A stretch of DNA of 64,000 nt from Candidatus Phyllobacterium onerii (GTDB lineage Bacteria; Pseudomonadota; Alphaproteobacteria; Rhizobiales; Rhizobiaceae): contig NZ_JAQMHX010000002.1 in NCBI RefSeq assembly GCF_028331445.1, forward strand, positions 62,001-126,000, given 5' to 3'. Under the pieces are notes generated by a model. That model saw only the letters and a list, made by a program, of their open reading frames with translations, made no database searches and was not told the DNA's origin. Below are positions 1-9,067 of this stretch, in pieces. Both the position numbers and the translations under genes were made by a program. The stretch's first letter is position 1. Each line of letters begins with the position of its first letter.

Positions 1-842
1 CACTGTCGAAGAGCAAATATGCGGATTCGATCGTGGAACTCGACACCCGTATCGGCCGCATCATGGACAAGCTGCGTGAGACGGGCATGGATCGGAACAC
101 ACTCGTGTTCTACACAACCGACAACGGCGCGTGGCAGGACGTCTATCCGGATGCCGGCTACACGCCGTTCCGCGGCACCAAGGGCACAGTGCGCGAGGGC
201 GGCAACCGTGTCCCGGCCATTGCAGTGTGGCCAGGCAAGATCAAACCCGACACCAAGAACCACGAAATCCTCGGCGGCCTTGATCTCATGGCGACATTTG
301 CCGCGGCTGGCGGCGTGCCATTGCCCACCAATGATCGCGAAGACAAGCCTATCTATTTCGACAGCTATGACATGACGCCCGTCTTGACAGGGTCGGGTCC
401 TTCGCCGCGCAAGGAGTGGTTCTATTTCACTGAAAATGAACTTTCACCTGGCGCGGCCCGTGTCGGCAATTACAAGGCCGTCTTCAACCTGCGCGGCGAC
501 AACGGTCAGGAAACAGGGGGGCTTGCTGTCGACTCGAACCTTGGTTGGAAGGGCGCGGAGAAGTATGTCGCGACAGTACCGCAGGTGTTTGACCTATGGC
601 AGGATCCGCAGGAGCGCTACGACATCTTCATGAACAACTATACCGAACGTACCTGGACCATGGTGACGATTTCGGATGCGATCAACAAGCTCATGAAGAC
701 TTATGTCGAGTACCCGCCGCGGAAACTCCAGAGCGAGTCCTACAGTGGTCCTCTTACTTTGACGAGCTATCAGCGGTTCGAGTGGGCACGTCAGCAGTTG
801 GGAAAAGAAGGCATCACGCTTCCGCTACCAACAGGCAATTGA
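1..842 (+). CDS. Arylsulfatase, C-terminal part (5' end outside window)
   Basis: The reading frame is open from base 3, so the gene starts upstream of the window. The visible part carries sulfatase hallmarks: a TTDNGAW segment (the Asp-Asn pair that binds the metal in this family), then PFRGTKGT and EGGNRVPAIAVWPGK, the conserved lysine/EGG region of alkaline-phosphatase-superfamily sulfatases. The formylglycine motif (C/S-x-P-x-R) would lie upstream and cannot be seen. The C-terminal third resembles larger arylsulfatases. It would hydrolyse a sulfate ester, probably in the periplasm judging from its exported neighbours. It is followed after a strong hairpin by a secreted HAD phosphatase on the same strand. 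Substrate is unknown. Family assignment is firm; function is known only at family level. Confidence 0.88.
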   Translation, partial: LSKSKYADSIVELDTRIGRIMDKLRETGMDRNTLVFYTTDNGAWQDVYPDAGYTPFRGTKGTVREGGNRVPAIAVWPGKIKPDTKNHEILGGLDLMATFAAAGGVPLPTNDREDKPIYFDSYDMTPVLTGSGPSPRKEWFYFTENELSPGAARVGNYKAVFNLRGDNGQETGGLAVDSNLGWKGAEKYVATVPQVFDLWQDPQERYDIFMNNYTERTWTMVTISDAINKLMKTYVEYPPRKLQSESYSGPLTLTSYQRFEWARQQLGKEGITLPLPTGN

Positions 843-854
843 CACTCAAAATGA

Positions 855-876
855 ACCCCCGGTTTGAACCGGGGGT
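855..876 (+). terminator. GC-rich hairpin between sulfatase and HAD phosphatase genes
   Basis: ACCCCCGGTT and AACCGGGGGT are perfect inverted copies separated by two bases, starting 13 bases after the sulfatase stop codon. There is no T-run behind it, so it may be a weak terminator, an attenuator or an mRNA 3'-end stabiliser rather than a canonical intrinsic terminator. Confidence 0.6.
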
Positions 877-935
877 CCCTCGCTCACTCTGCTTGCGCGT
901 ATGGACACGCGTAGATGGCATTGGAGGATTTCATC

Positions 936-1943
936 ATGTTCAAAGCTCATCTTGCCAAAATTGGCTGCGCTGCAGCGCTGGGCATCGCGGCCATCCTTCT
1001 TGTCGCTGTCCCGGCCTGGGCGCAAAACGATCCGCTTCCGTCATGGAACGACACCGCACCAAAGGCGGCCATCGTCGCCTTTGTCGAGAAGGTGACCAAG
1101 GAAGGCTCAACCGACTTCGTCGCCGAGCCGGAGCGTATCGCCGTGTTCGACAATGACGGCACATTGTGGACCGAGCATCCGATGTACGTTCAGCTCGCCT
1201 TCGTCATCGACCGCGTAAAGGCCGAAGCCGCATCCCACCCCGAATGGAAGGACACACAACCATTCAAGGCGGTGCTCGAGAGTGATATGAAGACGCTGGC
1301 TGCCCTCGGAGAAAAGGGCCTGGTGGAACTTCTCATGACCACTCACGCCGGAATGACGGCCGAAGAGTTTCAAACGATCGTGACCGACTGGATGGCAACC
1401 GCGCGCGACCCGCGGTTCAAGAAACCTTACACCGAGCTTGTTTACCAGCCGATGCTCGAACTGCTCGCTTATCTGCGCGCCAATGGCTTTAAGACCTTCA
1501 TCGTATCCGGCGGCGGCATCGAGTTCATGCGGCCATGGACAGAGAAAGTCTATGGTGTTCCCCCCGAACAGGTCGTCGGTTCATCGATCAAGACGCAGTT
1601 CGAGATGAAGGACGGCTCACCGACCCTGATGCGGCTGCCGCAAGTCAACTTCATCGATGACAAAGCCGGCAAACCGGTCGGAATCAATCAGCACATCGGT
1701 CGCCGTCCCATCGCGGCGTTCGGAAATTCCGATGGCGACCTCGAGATGCTGCAGTGGACGACTTTAGGCGAAAAACCGGGATTCGGGTTGATCGTCCACC
1801 ACACGGATGCCGAACGCGAATATGCCTACGACCGGAATACGGAGTTCGGGCGCCTCGATACGGCGCTCGATGCGGCCGCCGTCAACCAGTGGACCGTTGT
1901 CGACATGAAGGCCGACTGGAAGCAGATCTTTCCTGCAAAATAG
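936..1943 (+). CDS. Secreted haloacid dehalogenase-fold phosphatase
   Basis: Predicted 335-residue protein. ATG at 936 is chosen because GGAGG lies 8 bases upstream at 923-927 and the protein then begins with a clean Sec signal peptide ending near AVPAWAQ. HAD motif I is FDNDGTLW around residues 71-78 (nucleophile Asp72, acid/base Asp74). A later FIVSGGG segment fits motif II, and AFGNSDGDLEML fits motif IV. A phosphomonoesterase acting in the periplasm is likely. It sits between an arylsulfatase and a multiheme cytochrome on the same strand, so a shared role in releasing sulfate or phosphate from an external substrate is possible but inferred. An upstream in-frame ATG at 915 lacks a good ribosome site. 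Confidence 0.85.
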   Translation: MFKAHLAKIGCAAALGIAAILLVAVPAWAQNDPLPSWNDTAPKAAIVAFVEKVTKEGSTDFVAEPERIAVFDNDGTLWTEHPMYVQLAFVIDRVKAEAASHPEWKDTQPFKAVLESDMKTLAALGEKGLVELLMTTHAGMTAEEFQTIVTDWMATARDPRFKKPYTELVYQPMLELLAYLRANGFKTFIVSGGGIEFMRPWTEKVYGVPPEQVVGSSIKTQFEMKDGSPTLMRLPQVNFIDDKAGKPVGINQHIGRRPIAAFGNSDGDLEMLQWTTLGEKPGFGLIVHHTDAEREYAYDRNTEFGRLDTALDAAAVNQWTVVDMKADWKQIFPAK

Positions 1944-1987
1944 GACGGACAGCCGGGTGACGATGGGATGCAGGTGCGGGTAAAGTT

Positions 1988-4300
1988 GTGCTGACTGTAA
2001 TGCGAAACATCCGGCTGCGTGCTCGTTCGCCTATCGCGCTTTGGACGGTCCCTTCGCTTTGCTTTCTGCTCGCATTCGCCGGGCAGGCCGTTGCCGCCGA
2101 GAATATTCCGGCTTCCGGTACTGATCCCCTGATCTCAGTACATGAGGGATTCGTAGACGAGAACACATGCACATCCTGCCACGTCAACGAGGCCGCAGCA
2201 TTCGCCAAATCGAACCACGCCAAGGCGATGGCCGTCGCCAGTGACAAGTCGGTGCGGGCAAATTTCAACAATATCAGCTTCGAACACAATGGCCTTGTTT
2301 CAACGTTCTTTCGGCAAGACAAACGCTTCTTCGTTCGCACCGAGGGACCGGACGGCAAGCAGGCAGAATTTGAAGTAAAATACACTTTTGCCTATGAACC
2401 GCTTCAGCAATATCTTGCCGACATCGGCGGTGGCAGGCTGCAGGCTCTCGACCTTGCATGGGATACCGAAAAACAGCAATGGTTCTGGCTCGGCGAAGCC
2501 AAGCCGGCAAAACCGGGATCCACATTTCATTGGACGGGGCCGTTCTACCGCTGGAACCGCACCTGCATCGACTGCCACTCAACCGATCCCCGGGCCAATT
2601 TCCAGCCGGAGACAAACGCATATAAATCGTCCTATGTCGCCACGAGCATCGGCTGTCAGTCTTGTCACGGCGCCGGCGCAAAACACGTCGCCTGGGCCGA
2701 GGAAAAATCCCGAGATGGCAAGATGTCCACTCCCTCAAATCTTGGACTATCCAAGGTCGATGCGAGTGCCTGCTTTGCCTGCCACGCAAGGCGGACCAAG
2801 CTTCTTGACGGCTATCAGCCCGGAAAGCCCTTCCTCGACTATTTCTCCCCCGCGCTGCTGCGTCCGGACCTTTATTTTCCTGACGGGCAAATTCTCGATG
2901 AGGTATTCGAATACGGCTCCTTCCAGCAGAGCAAGATGGCAAGAGCAGGCGTCACCTGTCTCGACTGCCACACCCAGCATGAAGCTGTCCTTAAAGCACA
3001 GGGCAATGCCCTGTGTACGCAATGCCATACGAAAGTGGCACCGGAGCGCTTTGCAAAATTCAATCCGGGCGGCGACTTCGACACTCCTGCCCATACGCAC
3101 CATCCCGTGGCGACCACGGGAGCGCAGTGTTCGAATTGCCATATGCCCGAGCGTACCTATATGAAGGTCGACCCACGGCGCGACCACTCCTTCGTCATTC
3201 CGCGTCCTGACCTGTCGGCAGCCTATGGTACGCCGAATGCCTGCACGACATGCCATGAGGGCAAAACCAACGCCTGGGCAGGCGACACCATGGACAAATG
3301 GTATGGCAAGGCCTGGCGTGAGCGTCCGACGCCGGCGCATGCATTTGCCGGCGCGGCACAGAACGATCCCGCGTCAATCGATGTGTTGCGAAAGATCGTT
3401 GCAAACCGTGAACAGGCGGGCATTGTCCGGGGCAGCGCGGTTGCCGCCATGAGCCGCGTCGACGGGATAGACATCGCAGCTGATGTAAAGGCGGCAGCGG
3501 AGGACCCGGATCCACTCGTCCGGCTCGGGGCCGCAGAGGGCGGCGCCAATCTGCCACCCGAACACCGGCTGGATGCGATTGGGCGCCTCCTTGCCGACGA
3601 CACACGCGCCGTGCGCGTGGCGGCTGTTACCGCTCTCGGCAGCACTCCCTCGCTCGGTCTGCTGGGTGACGCGAGAAAGAACTTCGACGCCGCGGTCCAA
3701 GACCTGCGTGCCTATGTTGAGGCCAATGCAGACGTCGCCGAGACCCAGAACAATTTTGGGACCTTTCTGTTCGGTCAGCAACGCGCTGGCGAGGCCGAAA
3801 AAGCATTCCGCCAGGCGATCGCTCTCGATCCGGGTCTCTCCGGTGCTCGCGTCAACCTTGCCGAACTTTACCGGGCGACAGGACAGAACGAAAAGTCGGA
3901 ACAGGCCTACGCAAAAGCGATCGCAGTATCACCCGATCAGGCCGATCTTCGCTATGGACACGCTCTGTCACTCGTTCGCCAAAAAGCGCTGCCAGAAGCA
4001 ATCCGGGAGCTGGACGAGGCTGTCCGGCTTGATCCCGGCAACAGCCGGTACAAGACAACGCTTGCCATTGCGCTCGATTCCGCCGGGCGCACCGAGGATG
4101 CTCTCACGGTGCTCGATGTTGCGGTTGCAGGAGGTGAAACCGACGCCAGTCTTCTCGGCGCGGCCATCCAGTATGGACTGAAGCTTCGCCGCTACCCGGA
4201 AACGTTGAAATATGCCGAAGCGCTGGCACGACAGCGGCTGGATGATCCACAACTGGCCGAACTCATTCGGCAGTTGCGCGCGGCAACAGGCGGCAAGTAA
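1988..4300 (+). CDS. Octaheme cytochrome c with HEAT-like and TPR C-terminal domains
   Basis: 770 residues from the GTG at 1988 (ATG at 2000 is the alternative; neither has a strong ribosome site). An N-terminal signal peptide ends near AGQAVAAE. Eight CxxCH haem-binding motifs are visible, with first cysteines near residues 61, 193, 223, 262, 324, 343, 381 and 419. The following section (about 450-560) is alanine-rich and helical, HEAT-like, and residues about 580-760 contain tandem TPR units (for example AEKAFRQAIALDPG). This is a periplasmic electron carrier or redox enzyme with a protein-docking tail. The stop is 3 bases from the convergent gene. The redox partner and reaction are not evident. 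Confidence 0.88.
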   Translation: MLTVMRNIRLRARSPIALWTVPSLCFLLAFAGQAVAAENIPASGTDPLISVHEGFVDENTCTSCHVNEAAAFAKSNHAKAMAVASDKSVRANFNNISFEHNGLVSTFFRQDKRFFVRTEGPDGKQAEFEVKYTFAYEPLQQYLADIGGGRLQALDLAWDTEKQQWFWLGEAKPAKPGSTFHWTGPFYRWNRTCIDCHSTDPRANFQPETNAYKSSYVATSIGCQSCHGAGAKHVAWAEEKSRDGKMSTPSNLGLSKVDASACFACHARRTKLLDGYQPGKPFLDYFSPALLRPDLYFPDGQILDEVFEYGSFQQSKMARAGVTCLDCHTQHEAVLKAQGNALCTQCHTKVAPERFAKFNPGGDFDTPAHTHHPVATTGAQCSNCHMPERTYMKVDPRRDHSFVIPRPDLSAAYGTPNACTTCHEGKTNAWAGDTMDKWYGKAWRERPTPAHAFAGAAQNDPASIDVLRKIVANREQAGIVRGSAVAAMSRVDGIDIAADVKAAAEDPDPLVRLGAAEGGANLPPEHRLDAIGRLLADDTRAVRVAAVTALGSTPSLGLLGDARKNFDAAVQDLRAYVEANADVAETQNNFGTFLFGQQRAGEAEKAFRQAIALDPGLSGARVNLAELYRATGQNEKSEQAYAKAIAVSPDQADLRYGHALSLVRQKALPEAIRELDEAVRLDPGNSRYKTTLAIALDSAGRTEDALTVLDVAVAGGETDASLLGAAIQYGLKLRRYPETLKYAEALARQRLDDPQLAELIRQLRAATGGK

Positions 4301-4303
4301 GCG

Positions 4304-5116
4304 TCATTTCGGAAAGAGAAACGTGATCGCCAGTCGCGCGCCGAATCCATCCGGTCCATTGTCCGGGCTATCGGCCCAATAGCGGACACCAGCCGAAAGT
4401 TGAATCGGCTGCTTGTTGACCTTCACGAGCTTGGACACCACGAAGTTAATCGGGACGGACCAATCTTCGGTCTGCCAATTGTAGGTGCTTTCGGTGTTGA
4501 GAGCAAAAGTCCAGGCCTTTGGTGTGGTGTAGGAAATGAACGGCTGCACGAAGGTGGCGTTTATGTCCTCACGATCATCATCACCCGCGAATGACCAGAT
4601 GTGGTTTGTCAGCGCACCAATGGTCCATGGGCCATCCTGTTTGAGGACAACGGCGGTAGGCCCAGCGCCCCACTTTTCACCGCCAAGCAAATCGTCGGTA
4701 GCAGTCGGCAAAAGAAAGACTGGACCAACGCCCCAGATGATGCCGGAAGCGGTTGGCTTCTTCGGCGAGAAGAACAGGCTTTGGGTGATATCCCCCAAAC
4801 CGAACTGATCGCCAGATGGTCCGGCGATATCATCCTGCCAGGCGATCGGCAAAATGGTTCGCGAGATGACGTTCCAGTTCTCGTTCAATGTGAACGGTAT
4901 GACGGGCTGAACGTTGACATAATACTTCTCGCCATCATTCGGACCGTACCCATTGTCGTAATTGAACTGAAACGGCACACTGATCAGCGAGGCAATGGGA
5001 TTTGACAATTTCTTGGCGAGGTCTTCGCTTGAGTCCTGTGCCCAAGCGCCACAATTCATCCCTAGCAGCGTGACTGCAGCGACCGGGATGGAAAGCCAGT
5101 TCCTGAAGATGTCCAT
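4304..5116 (-). CDS. Outer-membrane channel-like protein, phenol MetA-pathway/transporter family
   Basis: 270 residues. It begins with a signal peptide (cleavage near NCGAWAQD) and continues as alternating aromatic/polar strands ending in FLFPK, which suggests an outer-membrane beta-barrel. Segments such as FQFNYDNGYGP and GVGPVFLLPTATDD resemble proteins labelled transporter or neuromedin U in alphaproteobacterial genomes, related to the MetA-pathway porin-like family. The ATG at 5116 is preceded by an AGGGGG ribosome site. It converges on the cytochrome gene with only 3 bases between stops. A role in passage of the sulfatase cluster's substrate is inferred from position only. Confidence 0.78.
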   Translation of the reverse strand: MDIFRNWLSIPVAAVTLLGMNCGAWAQDSSEDLAKKLSNPIASLISVPFQFNYDNGYGPNDGEKYYVNVQPVIPFTLNENWNVISRTILPIAWQDDIAGPSGDQFGLGDITQSLFFSPKKPTASGIIWGVGPVFLLPTATDDLLGGEKWGAGPTAVVLKQDGPWTIGALTNHIWSFAGDDDREDINATFVQPFISYTTPKAWTFALNTESTYNWQTEDWSVPINFVVSKLVKVNKQPIQLSAGVRYWADSPDNGPDGFGARLAITFLFPK

Positions 5117-5170
5117 GTAAATTCCCCCTGCGATATCATAACATTATTCGACCGTGCGCGCCAACAACAC

Positions 5171-5608
5171 TCAATGATGATGGTCAAGTTCGCTCAGGGC
5201 AATCCTTACGTCCTGCAGGAATCGGAACAGAGCAACCACCAGAAAGCACAAGGACCCGATAAACAGGATAGCTGCTCCGGGTTCATGGCGATAACCCAAA
5301 AAGGCAACCACAAAACCAACCAACAGCAGCACTGTGATCCCGATTCCGCCGATCACCGCCATCTGCAGGGATTGATTCAACAGGATTTCGCGGCGTTTCA
5401 GACGGGCGACGTCGTCCTTAAGCCACACCCGCGCAGCGTCGTCATCGGCGATCTGATTGAGGTTCCGGATCCGGTCGGTTATCCCCGTCATCCGATTGAT
5501 CAGGATGGACACGAAAGCTGCAATTGAGGCCAGCAGAAATGCCGGAGCCACAGCATGAGAAATCATTGTCGAAAGTTGTTCGACGTTGGCGGAAATCTCG
5601 AACGGCAT
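5171..5608 (-). CDS. DUF2721 family membrane protein
   Basis: 145 residues with three hydrophobic segments: about 17-40, 84-107 and 113-133. Between the first two is a charged helix containing ITDRIRNLN and LKRREILLNQS, typical of DUF2721 proteins. It ends in SELDHHH, a short histidine tail that is natural here. No biochemical function is known for the family. It follows the outer-membrane protein gene on the same strand with a gap of 54 bases, but the contents suggest an independent unit. Confidence 0.82.
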   Translation of the reverse strand: MPFEISANVEQLSTMISHAVAPAFLLASIAAFVSILINRMTGITDRIRNLNQIADDDAARVWLKDDVARLKRREILLNQSLQMAVIGGIGITVLLLVGFVVAFLGYRHEPGAAILFIGSLCFLVVALFRFLQDVRIALSELDHHH

Positions 5609-5894
5609 TTTCGCGCTTGTCTACTATGTTGCGGAGCGGAACTGATCAACGCCGAGCATGCCACCAATAGATGATTTCAGCAAACGCACTTGCCGCTAAG
5701 GGCCTTGTGACGGCGACCCCACAGGACTAGGCTGGGATGTGATCCTGTGGAACGAAGTAGGTTCTCGTTGGATCTCCGGGTGGGGAAACAAGAATGACAC
5801 TCGATCTTCTCGCTGGTGAGCGCCCGCGAGCATTCGGTTGTAAGCCCGAATGCGATGCGCGATTGAATCAAAGTGCCATCACGGACGTTCGATC

Positions 5895-6551
5895 ATGAAC
5901 GACCCGGGCCAAACCATCCGCGACGAGCCCCGCTGGGCTCCTGCGCTCGCGATACTGGTCGTGCTCGGTCTTTTTGCGGTGCTGCCCCAACATGTGCGGG
6001 CGATGCCGGTGTGGGTTTCCTACGGCGTTGCGCTTGTGGTGATCGTGCCCATGATTGTGGTCACACTCACTGCAAACACGTCGTGGACGCGCATTGAGCG
6101 GACCGCGATCATGCTTCTTGGCGCGGCCTACGTCGCCAACACGGCAGCGGAGTTGGCGGACATGATCGGCATCATCACGCTTCATCCACCGGAAACCCGC
6201 GCCGTCTCACTGCTCTCCTCATCGCTTGCAATCTGGATCGCCAATGTTTTGACCTTCTCATTGCTTTATTGGCAAATCGATCGCGGCGGGCCATCCTCGC
6301 GAGCGAGCGGCACAACAACAAAGCCGGATTGGCTCTTTCCGCAGGCGACAGCACCCGAAGTTGCCTTACCCGACTGGCAACCATTGTTCCTCGACTACCT
6401 TTTTCTCGGATACAATACGGCGACGGCATTCAGTCCAACCGATGTACTTCCGCTTACGAGACGTGCAAAGATGCTGATGATGTTGGAGAGCACGATCTCG
6501 CTGTTGACGCTTGTCATCGTCGCCGCTCGCGCGGTCAACGCCATCCCGTAG
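5895..6551 (+). CDS. Integral membrane protein, possibly DUF1345-like
   Basis: About 218 residues from ATG 5895. A longer in-frame start at 5850 adds a polar extension, and neither start has a convincing ribosome site. There are about five hydrophobic segments. Two features, DYLFLGYNTATAFSPTDVLPLT and a C-terminal helix reading MLMMLESTISLLTL, resemble DUF1345 proteins and the pore-helix region of two-TM channel-like proteins; the TAFSPTD stretch echoes a selectivity-filter loop. No function can be assigned. It is convergent with the TonB receptor gene. Confidence 0.7.
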   Translation: MNDPGQTIRDEPRWAPALAILVVLGLFAVLPQHVRAMPVWVSYGVALVVIVPMIVVTLTANTSWTRIERTAIMLLGAAYVANTAAELADMIGIITLHPPETRAVSLLSSSLAIWIANVLTFSLLYWQIDRGGPSSRASGTTTKPDWLFPQATAPEVALPDWQPLFLDYLFLGYNTATAFSPTDVLPLTRRAKMLMMLESTISLLTLVIVAARAVNAIP

Positions 6552-6741
6552 AACGGCCAAACACAGAAAACAAGAACCGCCCCATGGAGAGCGCGAGGTG
6601 CAAGCGCTCGAGCAGCATCTTTTCAACCTGACGCAAGCTAAGCGGAAAAATCAACAGCAGAGGCGCCAACAGTTCTGCAGAAAGTTTAACAGATAATCGA
6701 ATTCAGGCCAGTCGAGTTTTCTCCGGGTACGACGCCACCTG

Positions 6742-8895
6742 CTACCAGGTTAGATGGGCTTTCAGCAACGCCTTGCGTCCTTCACCATAGGAACAAACGT
6801 AAACACCCTGGCAGCCCGATACATAGTCCTTGTCGAACAGGTTGGTGACGTTCAGATCAACACCCCAATTGTTCTTCTTGTAGCCGAGTTTCAGATCCAC
6901 CAATGCCACATCGGGAACCTTCAACGTATTCAACTGGTCGGCATAGCTAGACCCGACATAACGTACACCGCCACCAAGTGCGAGGCCTTCAAGCGCGCCA
7001 TCGAGAACAGTGTACTGGGCAAAGAGCGAGGCCTGTACTTCGGGGATCAAATAGGGCTGCTTGCCGATCAGTGCCTCGTCGGCGTCTTCCTTCACTTTCA
7101 AGTCGAGAGCAGTAAAGGCGGCCGTCAGCCTCCAGGCTTCAGTGATGTTCGCTTGTGCCTCGATTTCGAAGCCACGGGAGTTGACCTCGCCGACCTGGAA
7201 TTGCGCGTTAAACGGGCCAGTGAGCACGTTCTGCTTCGTCAAATCGAACAGCGAAGCCGTGATGAGACCGTCAAAGCTTGTCGGCTGGTATTTTACGCCG
7301 ACTTCGTATTGCTGGCCGGTTTCAGGCTTTAAAAACGCAAGATTGCTGTCGACCCCGATCTCCGGACTGAAGAATGTCGCGACGCTCGCATAGGGCGTGA
7401 TCCCATTGTCGAATTCATAGGCGATACCTGCCCTGCCGCTGGCCTGGCCATCATGCCCGTCATATTCTGGCGTGCCTTGTGCGTCCGTCGTCACATAATC
7501 GTAGCGGCCGTTCAACGTGACGAGCCAGCCATCGCCAAAGCGCAGCTGGTCTTGCGCGTAAACCCCGATCTGATGGCGCTTGACGACCTGGTCGATGTAA
7601 GGCGCGAACATGGGACCTTGAGGCACGCCATAAACGGGGTCGACTGCGCTGATGGGCGTTGATGCGCCGGTTGCCTGGATCTGATCGATGTCGAAGAACT
7701 TGTATTCCGCACCAAACAGGAGCGTGTGCTCGATGGCACCGGTCGTGACCTGGCCCACAAGCTGATTGTCGACCACGAACGAATTGACCGTCGTATCGTG
7801 CATGAAATTGATGCGCGAGAGATCGTAATTGCCGTCGATCGGCTGCGCGGAGAAGGCATCGTATCCAAATGGATATAGATTGTGTTCGCGCACGCCGCTG
7901 TAGCCATAGCGAAGGTTCTGCCGCACAGTCCAGTCATTGTCGAAAGTGTGTTCCAGTTCATAGCCGATGGAGGCTTGCTCGCGGTTATAGTCGTCGATCG
8001 ACGGCTCCGTGAAATTTGCCTTGCGATCGATCTTGCCGAAGGGCGCGTCGACTACAGTTCCATAATAGGGCAGGAAGCTGCCACCGTCATGGGTAAGGTC
8101 GAGATGCGTGTAGTTGGCAAGAATGGTGAACTTCGTCACATCATCCGGCTTCCAGGTGATACTGGGCGAAATGACCCCAAGGAAATCCTTTGAAAAATCG
8201 GTATAGTTGTCACCGCCGGATATTTTGCCGTTGATGCGATAATCGACCACGTCGGATGCCTTGTCACCGATGTCGAAACCAAGGTAGCCGTTGCCATAGC
8301 TGTTGATCCCGGTTTCGACATAACGCAGACGTTCGCCGGTCGGACGCTTGCTGATGTAGTTGACGATGCCTCCGGGATTGCTGCCGCCATAAAGCACTGC
8401 AGCAGGTCCCTTCAGAACATCGATGCGCTCAATGCCGAATGTATCGATGAAGAAGCCGCCGAAGCCGAAGCTGAAATTCTGCAATCCATCGAGATATGTC
8501 CCCTTCTGCGTCGCATCGAATCCACGGATGTAGATCCAGTTCGTGTCATTATCGACGCCGAAGGGCTGGGCAAATACGCCAGAGGTATAGCGCAGGGCCT
8601 CGTCGATTTTCTGCGCACCCTGGTCATCCATCTGTTGTCTGCCGACAACCGATACAGCCTGCGGAATTTCCGCGATGGGGGTATTTGTCTTGGAGCCGGT
8701 TGCCGAGCGCTGGGCCACATAGCCATCGATCGGACCGGTTGCAGAGCCATCTGAATTGGCCCCTTCGATGACGATCGGGTCCAGCTGGATGGACGCATTG
8801 GCGTCCTGCGCACGCGTGTCGGTTGCCGTCAGCAATACAAACGCCGCCGTCCCGCCAAGCAGCGCACCAAATGCCGACCGATAGACACCACTCAT
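6742..8895 (-). CDS. TonB-dependent siderophore receptor
   Basis: 717 residues. The signal peptide ends near TDTRAQDA. A TonB-box-like stretch (DPIVIEG) follows around residue 40. The plug domain covers about 60-170, with the typical IPQAVSVV and GFFIDTFGIERIDVLKGPAAVLYG segments, and a beta-barrel runs to a C-terminal LKAHLTW, the aromatic end expected for BAM insertion. Length fits the FhuA/FoxA-like hydroxamate receptor class, though the ligand cannot be read from sequence. It would import a ferric siderophore through the outer membrane. An AGGGG ribosome site precedes the start. The adjacent AraC regulator and siderophore-interacting reductase lie on the same strand, making a coherent iron locus. 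Confidence 0.93.
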   Translation of the reverse strand: MSGVYRSAFGALLGGTAAFVLLTATDTRAQDANASIQLDPIVIEGANSDGSATGPIDGYVAQRSATGSKTNTPIAEIPQAVSVVGRQQMDDQGAQKIDEALRYTSGVFAQPFGVDNDTNWIYIRGFDATQKGTYLDGLQNFSFGFGGFFIDTFGIERIDVLKGPAAVLYGGSNPGGIVNYISKRPTGERLRYVETGINSYGNGYLGFDIGDKASDVVDYRINGKISGGDNYTDFSKDFLGVISPSITWKPDDVTKFTILANYTHLDLTHDGGSFLPYYGTVVDAPFGKIDRKANFTEPSIDDYNREQASIGYELEHTFDNDWTVRQNLRYGYSGVREHNLYPFGYDAFSAQPIDGNYDLSRINFMHDTTVNSFVVDNQLVGQVTTGAIEHTLLFGAEYKFFDIDQIQATGASTPISAVDPVYGVPQGPMFAPYIDQVVKRHQIGVYAQDQLRFGDGWLVTLNGRYDYVTTDAQGTPEYDGHDGQASGRAGIAYEFDNGITPYASVATFFSPEIGVDSNLAFLKPETGQQYEVGVKYQPTSFDGLITASLFDLTKQNVLTGPFNAQFQVGEVNSRGFEIEAQANITEAWRLTAAFTALDLKVKEDADEALIGKQPYLIPEVQASLFAQYTVLDGALEGLALGGGVRYVGSSYADQLNTLKVPDVALVDLKLGYKKNNWGVDLNVTNLFDKDYVSGCQGVYVCSYGEGRKALLKAHLTW

Positions 8896-9067
8896 GACAA
8901 TCCCCTACTCATGTGTCCCAGAGCCAGAACGCAGCGCGTGCAATCGCTCTCCGAGAGCTCGAATATAAGTTGAGTACATATATCAAGTTTAAATTTCGGG
9001 ATTGATTGTTTCTGTTGTCTTTTGAACTTTTTTGGGCCGTTTTCGTGGTTGTCGACGTGGTCCGGCG

